From Deroplatys truncata (taxonomy: Eukaryota > Arthropoda > Insecta > Mantodea > Mantidae), in NCBI GenBank assembly GCA_030765065.1, contig CM060975.1, positions 197,750,507 to 197,814,506 on the forward strand: a stretch of DNA of 64,000 nt, in the 5' to 3' direction. The translations under genes were made by a program, and so were the position numbers. Below, in pieces: positions 1 to 10,617 of this stretch; position 1 is the first letter of the stretch, and every line of letters begins with the position of its first letter. The notes below the pieces were generated by a model. The model ran no database searches. It worked only from the letters and a program-made list of their open reading frames with translations, and was not told the DNA's origin.

Positions 1-436
1 TCTACCGTCTATCATTCATTAGTGTGTATACAAACCATTCTTACTAAAGCTCATTTTTCTGTCTACTACATTTTAATCCAAATAAGCCTTTGCAGCAATA
101 GCTACATTACGCATTTCTTATAAATACAAAGGGAACAACAATAGTCAAATGTTTAAGAACTGGACGCTATATGCCGCCTTAAAATTCCAACTGTTTCCAT
201 GCAATCGCGAGAAACAGCTGAATGTTTCAGGTCTTAAGAGAATGACAAAGAAATGAACAATTCGAACCGTTAATGAAGGACATATTAGATGGCTTATGCC
301 ACAAACCTTTTTTCTACAATTTGTTTAAATACAGGGAACCTCAAAGTATGTGCTTACGATGAAAACTCGATATGAATTTTTTTGGGTGGAATACAATACT
401 TCCCCTACTTACTATATGTAGTACAGAAAGTAAATA
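1..436 (-). repeat. Old partial A/B element, window-edge truncated
   Basis: The first bases match the B end of the A/B family in reverse (Tctaccg...cattagtg, then the ATTTTAATCC-type arm). The copy then skips most of module A and resumes with the A-end sequence: the ggtggaatacaatactt block, then the CCCCTACTTACTATATGTAGTA palindrome and AGAAAGTAAA. About 500 bp of the interior is missing relative to full copies such as the one at 44638. The divergence suggests the older subfamily. No coding function. Confidence 0.7.
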
Positions 437-1694
437 AATATTTTTCCACAATCCGATCTAAATGTCGGTTTCTAAGTTTCCAAAAATCGGGAGAGAAATA
501 TTAACATCTCCTTTTCTACATGTTTTACAGCGATTTAACATTAATGAATAATATACTAATTGCTTATAACAACATCTTAACATCATATTATAAGATTTGT
601 ATTCCTTCCCTATTTCCGTGAAATAAACCAACAAGATATTTTCTCAATTCATTTATACATTCTTCAGTAACCATTTTTTAACGCGTATACGTTCCTTCAT
701 CATGATTTTTTTCGATAACATACCCCCTACTACCTCACTAGTAGCACAAGTTATATATTTTGGTTCTACAAAATTATTGATTTTGCATTTAAATTCACAA
801 TGTAACAATTGCAATCGATATTAAGAACAACAACATTGCTTCGCATATTCATTCATTCCAAAGCCTTGTCAATAATTCTAAATCACCTCAATGAGATAGT
901 TGCTGCGAAATTCAATAAAAATAAATAAAATGCGACAATTTAGCTCCAGTCTTTGGAAAAATAGATACACGCCACGCGATCGACATAGATTTTTCCTCAG
1001 TACATTTGCAACTTCGGAATAAATCCTTCGGGCTCCAATTATGTATCTCGTGGAAAGCCATCTGTTTCTCTCCCTTAATGTATAATATGCTATTGTCCAT
1101 AATTTATTTACCATAGATTTATATAATTATTTTGAACTGTTTCTCGTAGTGTGAATAACACCGTCAAATGGTTTGCTATCCTAGCGGACTGCTCATTAAA
1201 TAATAAAGTGCAACACGTGGTACTGCGTTAATTATTTACTATAACACTGTTTGACTACTAACACACATTAACAATAAAAACTAAACAGTTGCAACATTCC
1301 AAACTTTGGTTCGTTCGAACTTGCACACATCCTTTCAGTTACATCTTGGCTGCCAGACTGACTCTAAAACAAAGTAGTTTCTCAGTTCCACCCCTCCTCT
1401 CGTTTTTCTGGGCCAACAAAGATCACCCATACTAGGAAACAAACAATTCTAACAATGTTTGGGGAACAAACAATTCAAACAATGCTTGCGGTCAGTGTTG
1501 GCCTCTACAGGACACGACGTAACAGTTACACTTTTAGATGCCAAATGAAACACAATGAATTATTATGGTTTTATTATCCTTCAAAGTCTAACATTGAGAG
1601 AAAAAAGATCTAATGTATTACATTCACATGCCTTTTTCTAGCTACTATCATTTAATTTTATATGTACTATAAAAGCTTATTACCTACTTTCTCT
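437..1694. other. Unassigned AT-rich stretch
   Basis: No recognisable gene or repeat family. Overlapping short minus-strand ORFs around 880-1114 show no motif. A small imperfect tandem duplication of about 27 bp (AACAAACAATTCtAACAATG type) lies at about 1434-1486. Confidence 0.5.
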
Positions 1695-2423
1695 ACTAGT
1701 GTCTGTGAACATCATAGCTCAAAAAAAGCAGGTTGAATGCCAAACCTGGTATTTAAATTCAACATCTTCTAAGGATATGACACAAAGATTTTCAAGAGTA
1801 TCCCCTACACCAAACTAACTTTTATATGGAACATTTTTCGAAAATTTTGATTTTCGCAAAAATGGCTCTAACAATTTTGATTAAAGTAATATATCTTTTA
1901 GATATTTTTACAACAAATGAAATGAATATCTTGAATTTCCTGGCAGTAGCCTCTGAACGCCTCTTCATTCTGAATGACTTATGCATAACAGTAAACCATA
2001 AGAGAGACAAAATCTTACTACATAAAAAAATGTAGATGTCGTTAAAGCATACCATTTATGCCATAATTTTTGTGGAGTTAACATTTTCCGAGACATTTCT
2101 TGTTATTTGTTTAAATGTTCAAATACTTATTCATCTTTTTAAACGGGAACTCTTTATTAAATTTCTACTTTCTTTCTTTGGCATTACAAAGATAACGGAA
2201 TTTCAAAGCCATCACTTAGTGACACTCTTAAAAAGATTTGACTATCGCTTAAGCCTGTTGTATTTCCTTAATACCCTTGTACTTAAAAGGAAACATGCAA
2301 TAACACAATTTCTGCAAATGTTTATTTCGATTAATATGAAGTAGATAGGACAATACCTAAGCGTTTGTAGACCAGTTTGTACAACAGTGAGTAGAAAAGT
2401 CATGCGAGTGCAACTTCTATTGT
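1695..2423 (+). repeat. Old A/B element lacking its A end
   Basis: Recognisable from the post-microsatellite part of module A (tctgtgaacatcatagctc, ccaaacctggtattta) through the gaaaattttgattttcgcaaaaatgg block to the B end (gagtagaaaagtcatgcgagtg). The A-end palindrome and microsatellite are gone. The 69-aa and 102-aa ORFs inside are repeat sequence read by chance. Confidence 0.7.
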
Positions 2424-2521
2424 ACTTCATGTTAATCATAAAGGGCCGACTGGCCTGCGTGCAGTGCTCTGCCCTTGTTCCGGGGACCCATCCGTGAGAC
2501 GCCTTTAAACTTCATGTTAAT
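2424..2521. mobile_element. 72-bp insertion flanked by 13-bp target-site duplication
   Basis: ACTTCATGTTAAT occurs at 2424-2436 and again at 2509-2521, enclosing 72 bp of GC-rich sequence (2437-2508) in AT-rich surroundings. The duplicated word is the arm of an A/B element: other copies read CTTCATGTTAATcgagATAAAC without interruption (for example near 44722). The host site before insertion is therefore known from paralogous empty sites. The insert resembles a short retroposed RNA piece. I do not recognise the source RNA. Confidence 0.75.
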
Positions 2522-2529
2522 GAAGATAA

Positions 2530-2640
2530 AGATTTGCAGGAATAGAAAGGTAGAATCAGACGACTGAAAAATTCAATGCTATAATTGGGATTTGAACCAC
2601 AGATCTTCCAGTTTAAATTTCAAAATTCAAAATTCCATTT
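2530..2640 (-). mobile_element. tRNA-derived SINE, family 3, minus copy
   Basis: On the minus strand a B-box-like GTTCAAATCCC is followed by GAATTTTTCAGTCGTCTGATTCT. The plus-strand copy at 2955-3120 has the same order (GTTCAAATCCC, then ATTAAATTTTTCAGTCGTATG). Two copies in opposite orientation within 600 bp define the family. The head is eroded and no A box is convincing in this copy. Confidence 0.6.
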
Positions 2641-2653
2641 CAATAATTGATTA

Positions 2654-2860
2654 ATTGACGTAATAGTGTCGAAACTATGAAGCCCGGTACTTAAAAGATT
2701 TAGAACATTGACTTTTTCAGTCAAGTGATTCTATCTTTCCAACCTTGTCCAACACACGGCTTGTGTGGAAGAACAATTACGTAATTCCATTTATTGACCT
2801 AATAGTGGTCGAAACTATGAAGCCCGGGATTTAAAGTACGTACAGCATTGTAAGTCGCCA
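2654..2860 (+). repeat. Direct repeat of about 139-bp period with SINE family 3 tail
   Basis: ATTGACgTAATAGTGtCGAAACTATGAAGCCCGG-like sequence starts at 2654 and recurs at 2793. Between them lies a copy of the SINE family 3 body (ttcagtcaagtgattctatctttccaacc...ggcttgtgtgg). This is probably an imperfect tandem duplication of a SINE 3' end. Confidence 0.55.
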
Positions 2861-2954
2861 TTGGGGCATGTCATCTCAATACAATTTGAGATCTCCTTGT
2901 GTGGTTTACCGGGAAAAATGCAAAACAGTTGGGGAATTTAATTTCGTACCGGCA

Positions 2955-3120
2955 TGCTGCCATGGAAGTTCAGTGGTTAGAGCAACAGGACGAAACGGGG
3001 AGACCCTAGTTCAAATCCCGGCGGTGGCATTAAATTTTTCAGTCGTATGATTCTGCCTACCCAACCTTATCCAACATACGGCTTGTGTGGATGAACAATT
3101 AATTCCATTTGCAGAATAGT
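2955..3120 (+). mobile_element. tRNA-derived SINE, family 3, plus copy
   Basis: The tRNA-like head has an A-box-like AGTGGTTAGAGC at about 2972-2983 and a B box GTTCAAATCCC at 3009-3019, correctly spaced for an internal pol III promoter. The body then reads TTTTTCAGTCGTATGATTCTGCC to ggcttgtgtggatgaac. A 60-codon ORF over it is incidental. Confidence 0.65.
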
Positions 3121-3159
3121 CTTATCACACATTTCGTTGAGGGTATAAGGGGAAAAAGG

Positions 3160-3872
3160 AAGCTCAAGCAATAGTAAACGCCTTAAAATCTATATGCTGG
3201 CATTAAAATGCCACACTCTTTCCATGACATCGCGAGAAAAGCTCAAGTAACGCAAAAAGAAAACTCCGATACTTAAGTTCAATAACGTAAAAAGAAGCGA
3301 CATTAAGGTTTACAAGAACATTTCCCACCACAAACTACCCTTCACTTGGAAACATTTTCGTTGTTTTCTCAAAGATAGCTCTAACTATTTTTATTAAAAT
3401 ACCATGCTTTAACATATTTGCGTGACAAACAAAGTGTCTATCTTGAATGTTTTAGGAAGAAGTCTGTGAAGTCTTCATTCTGAATGATTTTTTTATAACC
3501 GGTAAACCGTAAAACAGAGACAAAGCCTTATTATACCAAAAATGTAGATCTCGCTAAAGTGTACAATTTATGTTAATTTTTTTGTGGCGTGAACCAATTC
3601 CGAGATATGCTTTGTATCCTTTTGAATATTCAAATACTTGTAGTGGCAAATCGTTTCACTTTTCTCGTGGCCATGCAAAGAAAATAGAATGTCGAAGGCA
3701 TCATACAGCGATACACTTTTTAAAATAGCTGACTATCACTTTACTTAGGTACTTTATACGTAACAAAGATGTTTAAATGTTTAACGAAAGTTTATCTCGA
3801 TTAACTTTTGTAAGAATAGGTTGTAGAAGAATGAATAGAGAAAATCATATGAATGCAGCATATGGATTTTTT
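3160..3872 (+). repeat. Old A/B element, with a small inverted fragment at its start
   Basis: 3160-3262 matches part of an old B module in reverse orientation (cgatagtc-like, catcgcgagaaaagc). From about 3268 the sequence matches the later part of module A on plus (cttaagttcaat, caaactacccttcacttgg, gatagctctaac), ending in the B end near 3872 (gaatagagaaaatcatatgaatg). The A end is lost. Confidence 0.6.
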
Positions 3873-3902
3873 ATTTCACTGCACAGGATCTTAATTATAT
3901 TA

Positions 3903-4204
3903 TGACCACGCGCGCGAAGCTACCTGTGGGCCGCCGGTAAGCGCCTCTCGGCCCAGCACCTGGATTGAGCATTCCACCGGCCCGTAAGGAGTTCTGTTAG
4001 TTAAGCAGTTACGAAGTGTAAAGTGGACAGCGAAAATTGACAGTGCCAGTGCAGCCCAGTCGAGAATTGTGACTCACCATGTGATTCGACGGATCGGTTG
4101 TGTTGCGTTCCGAATGTGTGTCAGAACTGACTCCAGTGTAATGTCTGTGCTACACTAAGTGCCAAAGTGACAAATAAAGTGTGTTTCCCAGTAACTGGTG
4201 GTCA
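3903..4204 (+). repeat. Candidate solo LTR, 302 bp
   Basis: Bounded by TGACCAC (3903-3909) and GTGGTCA (4198-4204), giving a TG...CA unit with 7-bp inverted termini. It is clearly more GC-rich than its flanks. A poly(A) signal AATAAA lies at 4173-4178 near the 3' end, as expected for the R/U5 part of an LTR. I see no clear target-site duplication and no adjacent internal domain. It could instead be a fragment of a longer GC-rich transcript end. Confidence 0.45.
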
Positions 4205-4633
4205 CATTTGTTACAATATATACAGTATAAATCTTTCGTGGTTCTTCGCTTCTTCATATTTTACGCTATTTTCGCAGACTGACTTCCTGTGTTAAGGAAT
4301 ACTTTATTGAATCGTGAAAACATTGGAAAGACCATTCAGAATGTCCGAGATTAGCATATTTACAAAGACAGTCTAGCTTACAGACACTTTTTTGTGTGCT
4401 ACATGAAGATAGCTCCACCTTGTGCTGCCAAAAGGGTCATTATACGGTACAAGGTCTTTTTATAATGTATACGCTTTTGCAAAGTGCGTGTCGAATCGCA
4501 TTTGTTAATCTTCGTGACGAAACTGGACGCAGATTATAAACCAGGAGAGCAAACTCCTTGCCAGGAGTCAGAAGTGGATCAAAATGACGCCATCAAACGT
4601 AATGAAGCCAAAAGAAAGAAAGAAAAGAACCAT
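4205..4633. other. Unassigned stretch
   Basis: Nothing recognisable. A 74-codon ORF (4484-4708) runs out of this stretch into the following A/B repeat and carries no motif. Confidence 0.5.
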
Positions 4634-5293
4634 CTGATGAGTTACATTCATATGACTGTCTCTACTCACACTTCTACAAACCATTCTTACAAATGTTTAT
4701 TTTTCTAGCTACTTCTTGTTTATAAAGATAAACCTTCAATTCACATTTGCACATTCCTTGTATGATACAATTGGTAAAGCGATAGTCAGATTCTTAAATA
4801 GCGTGTCGGTAGGCGATGGCTTTGAAATCCCACGCTCTTTGCATGGACACGAGAAAAAATTCTGATGTGATACATTTACATGATTTTCTCTATATTCTAT
4901 CTTTATTAGTGGGTATACAAACTATTCTGACTAAAGCTTACTTTCGTATCTACTACATTTTAATCCAAATAAACGTTTGCAGCAATAGCTACATTATACA
5001 TTTTCTTATAATTACGGATATCTCAGAAACAGCTTATGCCACAAACATTTTTTATCTATTTTAAATTGGAAGATGCTAAACTCAAACACCAAGTTTGGTA
5101 TTTATCCGACTTTTGGTTTTCGAGTTATGCTGTTCACACACGCGCATACACGGACATGTCTCCAAAAATGTTTTATTTGGATTCAGGGGACCTCAAAGCA
5201 TGTATTTCTGTTAAATTCTGGTTATCAAACTGTTGGATGGAATGCAATGGCTTCTCTACCTATCTACCCACCTCTTGGTAGAGAAAGTAAAAA
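4634..5293 (-). repeat. Old A/B element with duplicated B module (B-B-A on minus)
   Basis: Two successive B ends in reverse orientation: catctgatgagttacattcatatgac at about 4634 and attctgatgtgatacatttacatga at about 4859, each followed by the ccattcttac/aaactattct arm. Then comes a shortened A module, closing with cacctcttggtagagaaagtaaaaa at 5293. Order on its own strand is A-B-B, as in the young copies at 32427 and 62892. Much of module A is missing. Confidence 0.65.
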
Positions 5294-5299
5294 TGACAC

Positions 5300-5372
5300 G
5301 ACTTTACATTTGAGAAAAGTACAGCTATTTGAAAATTCAAAATCATAACATGCATACTTCGGAAATGGTTAA

Positions 5373-5433
<61 letters not shown>

Positions 5434-5640
5434 TGTTGACAAATTGTGTACTTTAAAGAGATCTGATATTTTTTTTGTAGTAACATTTTGTAACTCTTAG
5501 GTTTTAACAATTAAGCAAAATGCATTCAAAATGAACGAACTTCAGAGACTATTCACAGAAAATTTAAGATATACATTTTATTTGTCATATAAATGTTTTA
5601 AACGTATGGCATTCTATTGAAAATCGTTACAGAGTTATTA
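5300..5640 (-). repeat. Internal fragment of old A/B element carrying an (AC)n tract
   Basis: The flanks match mid-A sequence in reverse (cggaaatggtt before the tract; attgtgtactttaaagagatctgatattttt after it). About 55 bp of pure (CA)n at 5376-5430 sits at the join. Most A/B copies have their microsatellite elsewhere, so this one arose or moved independently. Confidence 0.6.
5376..5430. repeat. (CA)n microsatellite
   Basis: Uninterrupted CA dinucleotide tract of about 27 units. The minus-strand ORF with a Cys-Val run is its translation. Confidence 0.95.
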
Positions 5641-5939
5641 AATTTAAAAGGCGTGCTAATTCAATACTCCTTTTATAAACTTTCTCAAAATTTAAAATTA
5701 ATGTGTGCACCCAAAGGATAATACGTGATTCACTGATGCTCGAAAATCTAGAAAGGTAAACATTCTCTATTACTGGAAGCATTTTACTCATTGGTAAGGT
5801 ATATTTCAAGATGTGTTAGTGATTCCCTAAAGGAATCCTGAATTCACCCCTGATGAAGTTTAAAAGAATTTGTGTTTGAGGATGAAGAAAACCCCGGAGA
5901 GGGAAGAAAAGTAAAGAAAAGGAAATTAATTAAAGAAAA

Positions 5940-6545
5940 CACACGATTCCCTACATTTACATAACATTCTCAACCAGCTTTTCTACAAACATTCTTACAA
6001 AAGCTAAGTACTTTGTCTTAAAAACTTTGCAGAAATGCCTTTATTATACATTTCGTTATAGATACAAAAGGGATAAAGTAGGCTGAAGGATAAGCTAATG
6101 TTTTAAAAGCGGGTCGTCATACGGTAGTCTTAAAATTTCATGTTACTTCGTTGTTTGCATGGTCATGAGAAAAAAATAAATAACGACTTAGCACTTGGGA
6201 AAAGTATAAAGTGTTTGAAAATTCAAAACAAAGAATATCTTGTTAATGCCACAGAAAATTTCACATAAACTGTGTGCTTTAACAACATCTACAACTTTTT
6301 TATAGTAAGATTTTTGTCTATTTCTTATGGTTTACGAGATATACAAAAGTACCTAATTCAGAATGAAGCGGATTTCACAGGTTAATCGCAGAACATTCAA
6401 AATATACAGTTTGTTTATCACGCAAATATTTAAACTTATCGTATTTCAACAAAAATCATTAGACCATTTTTGAGAATATCCAAAATAAAATTTCCCATGG
6501 AAAGGTAGTTTTGAGTTGGAGGGATTTTCTTGAAAATATTCCTAG
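5940..6545 (-). repeat. Old A/B element, reverse, A end missing
   Basis: Begins with a degraded B end (cacacgattccctacatttacataac) and runs through the arm (ctacaaacattcttacaaaagctaag) to gtagttttgagttggagggattttcttgaaaat. The copy stops before the microsatellite and palindrome. Confidence 0.6.
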
Positions 6546-7177
6546 TAAAAATGGATTCAGCAGATCTCAAAACGTATTTCCAGCGAACTGCTGGAAGCAT
6601 CGGTTGCTTTAGCTGGTCTCATAACCTTTTTGCTATTGTCGAAGATGATACTTGGAAACGTTTTGTGTGTGACTTATATATCAAAAAGCACAAAGACTTA
6701 TCGTTTTTCTTGTTATGGATGAAAAGTCTGCAGAAAATAATTATCAGTAGTCTTTACTTTTGAGGCAAATATTTGGTGCGAATAAAGTTATTTTGCTAAC
6801 TCATGAAATTTTAGTGTTTATTTCCGACCGAAATTAGGAACCATGTATTCCTGAGGTAAAAATTACACTTTTTCATTGTTGGCCCTGCTATACCTGAATG
6901 AGAAAATATGCGGGGATTTTTTAAATGGGTAGTATTTAAATATTCTTTAGTAATAGTATAACACATTTTGCTTAATTTAAAGACTGATAGTTTACTCGTA
7001 ATCTTAAATTTAAAAACGGTACCCGATAATAGGGCATATCACCCTATATGACACATGTATTAAAAGTCGGCCTTCGTTTCGCAAACATTCCTACTCGCAA
7101 TATAAAACCCTACTTTTAACACTTGTATTATAATCTACTATTATAGCACAAATTAACACTGTAGACAACATATTTAA
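6546..7177. other. Unassigned AT-rich stretch
   Basis: No recognisable repeat or coding signal. The 77-codon ORF at 6530-6763 has no motif and begins inside the preceding repeat. Confidence 0.45.
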
Positions 7178-7615
7178 CCGAGCGAGGTGGCGCATGTGCG
7201 ACTCGCATTCCGGAGGTCCACCTATTCTGACCCATGGGTTTTTCGTGGTTTCCCCGGGGGTTGGCAGGCGAATGCTGAGGAGGTTTCTTCTCTATCACGA
7301 TGTCCTTCCCTCATTTTCCTTTCATTCCGTTTCTTCCTCATGTTTCTGGCGTGCTTCGAGGTTTCGTGGTGTCTGGCGATGCCGGACAGAAGGCGTGTGC
7401 TCAATGGGAAGAGTATTCCCCGTGGACACCAGAGGTCTGCTTGATTGATGAGTCGTTCATCGCCCTCTCCCGGTGGCACCAGCAGTGGGACGGGTCTGGA
7501 GCTTGGAAATGTTAGGGACTCCGAGCGTCTCTGTAGCCTCCTATAGTTCCTTCACCTCATCACTTCCTCCTGGGTGGTAATAGCCACAATAGATCTCTGC
7601 AGGTCGCAAGGAAAA
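7178..7615 (+). mobile_element. tRNA-derived SINE, family 1 (long, GC-rich)
   Basis: Starts with CCGAGCGAGGTGGCGCA-type sequence, a tRNA-like head common to many insect SINEs, then GACTCGCATTCCGGAGG. The B box is degraded. The body shares gggtttttcg and ggcgaatgctgaggaggtt with the second family-1 copy at 31586. The ORFs of 71-85 codons on both strands reflect high GC and are not credible genes. The 3' end near 7615 is a guess. Confidence 0.65.
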
Positions 7616-8013
7616 ATTATCTTATTTAAGTACAATCCTATGACATCTTGTGATGTCCAAAGATAGTTTTTTTTCGTACAAGAAGATATTATCCGGCAGA
7701 AGAATGTCATTTACACCAGGAAATGTGAAGAAGTATGTCACTGTGCACTGTGCCAGGAAATAAACAATACGTACGTGTTAAGTAACATATTCTTCATTTG
7801 TTCCATGTTGTTTATGAAGACACTGCTTTTTTTTTCGTATACGTCTACGTGTTTATAAAAACCGTAAAAGTGATTTTTTTTAAGTTGCATTTATAAACTC
7901 CCTTTAACTAGATTGGTCTTATCGGCGGCCTTTCCTTTGGAACTTATTGCCTATTGGATGGTGTTAAATCGTATTCTCTTGTCGTTGATGTTTCTTGCAC
8001 TTTTTGAGGTTTA
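7616..8013. other. Unassigned stretch
   Basis: No gene or repeat recognised. It contains poly(T) tracts only. Confidence 0.45.
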
Positions 8014-8161
8014 ATCATTAGATCACACACACACACTCTCATTCATACTTCCAGACTCTGGGGAGGATAAGGAATGATCTTGGCTAGAGAAACATTCCCA
8101 CCCCCAGCCGGGAATCGAAGCCGGGACTCCGCGCATAGCAGGCAGGTGCTACAGGGCAAGC
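8014..8161 (-). mobile_element. tRNA-derived SINE, family 2, minus copy
   Basis: On the minus strand GTAGCACCTGC is followed by the B box CTTCGATTCCCGGC, then TTTCTCTAGCCAAGATCATTCC and a (TG)n tail. The same blocks occur in the same order on plus at 14640-14820. The head has an A-box-like remnant only. Confidence 0.7.
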
Positions 8162-8938
8162 CAGTGGAATTTGTGACCCTGATTACCTTTTTAACAAATT
8201 GATAGTAATTTAAAATAATGATTCTGGAGCAATAAAAGCAACAAATGTTTTAGTACAAAGAAAAACCAATACGTTCAATAAATGATTTTTCATTTAACGT
8301 ATGGACTTTAATGCAGTTTTAAATTGTTTATTATAAATAATTACATATTTATTTGATATTAGAAATTTTATTACGTATTTTACTATATTTTATTCCAGAG
8401 TGTACATATTTCTCAGTTTGATATATAAAACTCCGGACTTTAGTTGAAACAGAAACTATGCAAATGGAAGGAACATGTTTAGATTTTTCCTTTTTTAACC
8501 TGTCTGACGCTTGCTCCTTGCTTGGTGTATGCATTTCCGGGCTTCAGGTAACACACTATGTAATGCCACACTTTTCGCATGCAAGACGGCATTTCTGTGG
8601 AAAGTTGCTGGGCGTGTAATTCTCAAGGGCATGTTTACTTGAGCGGAATAACTTCCTTGAGAAGAAAAAATGATAGCATTGCACTTTGCTGTTTGTATTA
8701 TGCGTTACAGCCGCTGAAGTCGTGCGCTTTCCCAAGCGGCAGGGCTGTAATCCTAAACAAACATCACCTTTCCCGTTTAAAGACGTATATAACCCAAATA
8801 CTCAAGAAATAGAAGCTTATGTGTAACGGTCATAAGACTTTATCCAGTTTAATTTATTGTTACAGCTGGGGTTACAGATATTCTTTTTTTTATTGAGATA
8901 AAAATTTGGTTTCACGGTTTTATTACATACTTTATTGT
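8162..8938. other. Unassigned stretch
   Basis: AT-rich with no recognisable family. The ORFs at 8349-8534 (minus) and 8579-8812 (plus) carry no motif. Confidence 0.45.
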
Positions 8939-9112
8939 AAGTTCACTCGCTTCCATTTATGCCGTCACAGCAGCTCTGGGAGGCATTCTACTGGGCTTAA
9001 CAGCTCAGTGTGTATAGCAAGGAGGTGTGCGTATCTGTTTACCTTTTCGCGCATGCAGTGGCGTCCTATTTTACGTGCACAATTGTAGATTATTCACACA
9101 TGAATTATACTT
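8939..9112 (+). repeat. Lone arm of the foldback element
   Basis: Matches both arms of the foldback structure at 30205-31245: CACTCGCTTCCatTTATGCCGTCAC at the start, GGAGGCATTCtACTGG, GCGCATGCAGTGGCGTCC, TTTTACGTGCACAATT and attattcacacatgaat at the end. Only one arm of about 175 bp is present. Confidence 0.75.
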
Positions 9113-10539
9113 TGTTCGTTTTCTTGTGCTTGTTCGTTTGGTCCCGCAGTGAGGAACTTCTAGGGCATTGAACACTCCTACTGCTGAAATGTGTAGCGTA
9201 ACTAATAGCCAGGGAGAGGAGTTTTAGTAAGGAAACCATCAAGTTAGGAACGCATCGAGGTTTGGTGGTAGCGACTGCGACCTTGCAGTGTTCTCTGTAA
9301 ACAAATGATCAACGCCGTGTTACCATCGAACACCTCATCACTAGATGCAGAAGTTATACCGTGGAGAGAGGAAAACATAACATACCTGAAAATATAGTTT
9401 TAGCTTTAAACAACCCTACTCATTTCAAAAAATATTATTTTTTTCTTGAAAGATATAAAACTGTATAACAAGATTTAAATATAACGCATCAAATAAAAAT
9501 GTGTAATAGGTAATATGTTGTACTGTTCTAGCTGTGTTCATGACTTAATAATGTAAAATATGTTTATAAAAATGTATTAAAATGTTGTATTATTTAATCA
9601 ATGTAAAGCATACAATGTATTATTATTGTACTCGTATGTATGGATATAAGTCCGATATGTCCTAGTAGTCAAAGCGACTATAAATAAAGAAAAATAAGAA
9701 CTACGATGATGAATAGTTGAACGCACTGTATCCTGCTTCGAAAGTAGGTAAATCAGGATTAAGATGTAGTATTATAAGAAAGAAAACAATGTATCTATAG
9801 CTATTGATAATGTGCAATTAGTTTATGAAAACTACGAAACAAGCATTTCAAAAGTTGTACATTTTAAAAGCAATATCCACTCTTATTAGTGTATTCACAC
9901 AGATCCTCGAAGAATTCTGATCTGTAGTTTGGCTCAGGAGGTGAAGGTCCATTGTTACCTTCTAATAATGTCACATGTTCCATGTGTCTCATTGAATTAC
10001 AATGTTAACATGATGTTTAAACGTCTTTTGAGCTCTATGTTACCTCTGATGGTTTCGCCACTTGTTCTGAAGCTTTGCCTGCCACACTCCGCTACAAATG
10101 ATGCTAATTCTGATGTATAAACTCTTCTTTGCTTTAGGCATATTACCACAGTTCTCCAATTACATGCATTATGCAGCGAATAAATGGAGCAGTTGCAACA
10201 AAACCGGCTGTTGGGGAGGGGAGGAGTGTGTCATAGTACCTGATGTCACCATACTCCGTGGGGTAACAGGATTGCTCTGTTTACTTACTAAAACTCCTCT
10301 ACCTGCTAGTAGTATACTCATCTCCGAGAAAAACTTTTTTCAAGAATAGGAGCAATTTATACTTTAACATTTATACTTACTTTCCATCATGCATTATATA
10401 AGAGAAAATGAAAATTTTGAATAAACATTAACCACCACCATTTCGAGAGTAAACTTTAAATATGCAAGATAACAACAAGAAATAAGTGTAAATCATCAAT
10501 TTCTCCTCCAGTTACGTACAGGAGTTGTAGCTAAAATAA
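9113..10539. other. Unassigned stretch with a possible transcript 3' end
   Basis: No coding motif found. Around 9600-9705 a segment ends in gactataaataaagaaaaataag, which contains AATAAA and an A-rich tail. It resembles the 3' end of a retroposed transcript. The source is not recognised. Confidence 0.35.
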
Positions 10540-10617
10540 AATAAATATATAGCAAAATAAAATGTATTTCTTGAATTTTCTGGGAATAGTCTGGAAGTCC
10601 TCTTCCTGCAGAAGTAA
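10540..10617 (+). repeat. A/B element fragment beside a LINE 3' end
   Basis: Contains AAAATGTATtTCTTGAATTTTCTGGGAATAG-type mid-A sequence, then gtcctcttc. The match stops abruptly at the LINE tail starting near 10618, so the LINE probably inserted into an A/B copy here. Confidence 0.55.

Noticed and set aside
5260-5442. ORF with a long Cys-Val run
   Set aside because: Translation of the (CA)n microsatellite.
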